Shown piece by piece: positions 63,047-64,000 of a DNA stretch of 64,000 nucleotides. A model generated the notes under the pieces. That model saw only the letters and a program-made list of their open reading frames with translations, was not told where the DNA came from and did not search any database. The DNA comes from Gemmatimonadota bacterium. GTDB taxonomy: Bacteria; Gemmatimonadota; Gemmatimonadetes; Longimicrobiales; Gaopeijiaceae. Made by a program: the position numbers and the translations under genes. The stretch is from assembly GCA_030428885.1 (NCBI GenBank), contig JAUIEJ010000008.1:248001-312000 (forward strand), given 5' to 3'. Within the stretch, counting starts at the first letter, position 1. Every line of letters starts with the position of its first letter.

Positions 63047-64000
63047 CAGCGTCCTCCGCCAACCGGGTCGTGTCGATTCTCGGAACGCTCGCGTTCGTGG
63101 CCTGCAGCGAGCCGACGCCCGCGCCTCCGGAGCCCGCCGACACAAGCCTCGAGGTTCGCGACAGCGCCGGCGTCGAGATGCGGATCGCGGATGCCCGGCG
63201 GGTGGCCGCGACGACCTGGGCCCATGTGGATTCCCAGCCACGCTTCGAGTTGGGTCGGTCGGATGACGCCGACGAGGTGTTCTTCCAGGTGCGCGGGATG
63301 ACGTTCCTCGGAACCGGAGACCTGGTCGTTCTCGACGGGTCCTCGTCGGAGCTCCGGCGGTATGATTCGGAGGGGCGGCTACTGGAGACGATCGGTCGGG
63401 AGGGCGAGGGTCCGGGCGAGTTCGGCGACCCTCACCTCGTACCGCCCGGCCCGTCCGATTCACTTTGGATCTGGGACTCCGAGGCCCGGGTGCTTCACCG
63501 CTTCGATCCCGACGATTGGACGGTCGAAGTGGTTCGACCGCAGTCGTGGAGGGGGGCGCGAGCGCCGCTCGGCATCACCGGGTCCCTCCTCCTGACCGAG
63601 TCCACCCCCGTGTCCGGGTTCCAGGATGGGGTGAACGAGTCGGTCCTGACCTACCGGTCGTTCGATCTGCGCGACGGGTCGGAGGCGGACGTCGCGCAGT
63701 TCACCCTGTCCCGGTTCTACCGAGCGCCCATCCGCCCTGGGGGACCCCCCGGCATCTCCTTGATCCCCTTCTCCGAGCCACCGCCCGCAGCGATCTGGGG
63801 CGGCTCCATCGCCGTCGCCGCCGGCCCCGGCGTGGAGGTCGCCCTGAGGGATCGCGGGGGCGGGCTCAACGCGATCCACCGGATCGACGGCTGGCCGGTC
63901 CAGGAGGTGACCCCCACGATGATCGAGGCAGCGCGGCGACTCGAGTTCGGGGAGGTCGCCGAAGAGCCCGGGGTCGTCGAACTGTACGAGGGAATGCCCA
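63043..64000 (+). CDS. 6-bladed beta-propeller lipoprotein (third of three), C-terminus beyond the window
   Basis: Runs off the right edge after 319 codons. The start is GTG 63043, overlapping the small ORF. It has a lipoprotein signal (VVSILGTLAFVACSEP; cysteine 20), then SAGVEMRIADARRV and blades with VVLDGSSSELRRYDSEGRLL and the loop GREGEGPGEFGDP. The aromatic stretch PSDSLWIWDSEARVLHRFD is another blade. Paralogous to the two other propeller genes; extracytoplasmic, ligand unknown. Confidence 0.8.
   Translation, partial: MTASSANRVVSILGTLAFVACSEPTPAPPEPADTSLEVRDSAGVEMRIADARRVAATTWAHVDSQPRFELGRSDDADEVFFQVRGMTFLGTGDLVVLDGSSSELRRYDSEGRLLETIGREGEGPGEFGDPHLVPPGPSDSLWIWDSEARVLHRFDPDDWTVEVVRPQSWRGARAPLGITGSLLLTESTPVSGFQDGVNESVLTYRSFDLRDGSEADVAQFTLSRFYRAPIRPGGPPGISLIPFSEPPPAAIWGGSIAVAAGPGVEVALRDRGGGLNAIHRIDGWPVQEVTPTMIEAARRLEFGEVAEEPGVVELYEGMP

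Overview
The window looks like a chromosomal piece of a high-GC, double-membrane bacterium. Outer-membrane efflux and porin proteins and tripartite RND pumps show the Gram-negative envelope. The repeated 6-bladed beta-propeller lipoproteins, an M14 carboxypeptidase, PepSY proteins and the style of 4-nt (ATGA/GTGA) stop-start overlaps suggest Gemmatimonadota. That assignment is an inference from gene content, not from a marker gene.

Positions 1-24,400 form a heavy-metal resistance region. A cation exchanger fragment, a STAS-like protein and a P1B-4 type metal ATPase (SPC and HEGST motifs) are followed by a PII-like protein and a Czc-type RND pump, all on the minus strand, with a His-rich exported protein at the head. 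Diverging from it on the plus strand is a mercury operon, merT-merP-merA-merR, with a near-canonical MerR promoter. merP carries an in-frame TGA exactly where the first cysteine of the metal-binding GMTCxxC motif should be, with a hairpin just downstream and an ATGA overlap into merA. It is a candidate selenocysteine-containing mercury-binding protein and the most interesting item here. A second, copper/silver-type locus (cusR-cusS, then cusC-cusB-cusA, then PII-like, SHOCT, YHS, methyltransferase and PepSY genes) has arrays of TGAAG/CTTCA half-sites on an 11-bp or 22-bp period upstream of both the regulator and the pump.

Positions 24,400-36,600 hold a molybdenum hydroxylase pair (2Fe-2S subunit plus Tat-exported large subunit), an ECF sigma/anti-sigma operon built around glycogen-binding (CBM48-like) domains, a HipA-like kinase with a DUF3037 partner, a beta-carbonic anhydrase, an HU protein, a Kef-type potassium/proton antiporter (one-base frameshift) with its KefF-like subunit, and infC starting at an ATT codon.

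Positions 36,700-54,700 hold a TetR regulator, modABC molybdate transport, a pyruvate-kinase-like gene with a one-base frameshift, a MacB-like ABC exporter with adaptor, a tandem pair of cysteine-containing lipoproteins, a TPP riboswitch-thiC unit, and the pstSCAB-phoU operon with a phosphate-selective porin and candidate Pho boxes.

Positions 54,700-64,000 hold envelope proteins of unknown role, an M14 peptidase, a 389-bp gene-poor stretch with a terminator, a stand-alone IF-2 N-terminal-like domain protein, and a tightly overlapped operon of three beta-propeller proteins interleaved with MOSC, GrpB and a 33-residue ORF, running off the right edge. Two otherwise intact genes each lack one base, so small sequence errors are possible in this assembly.
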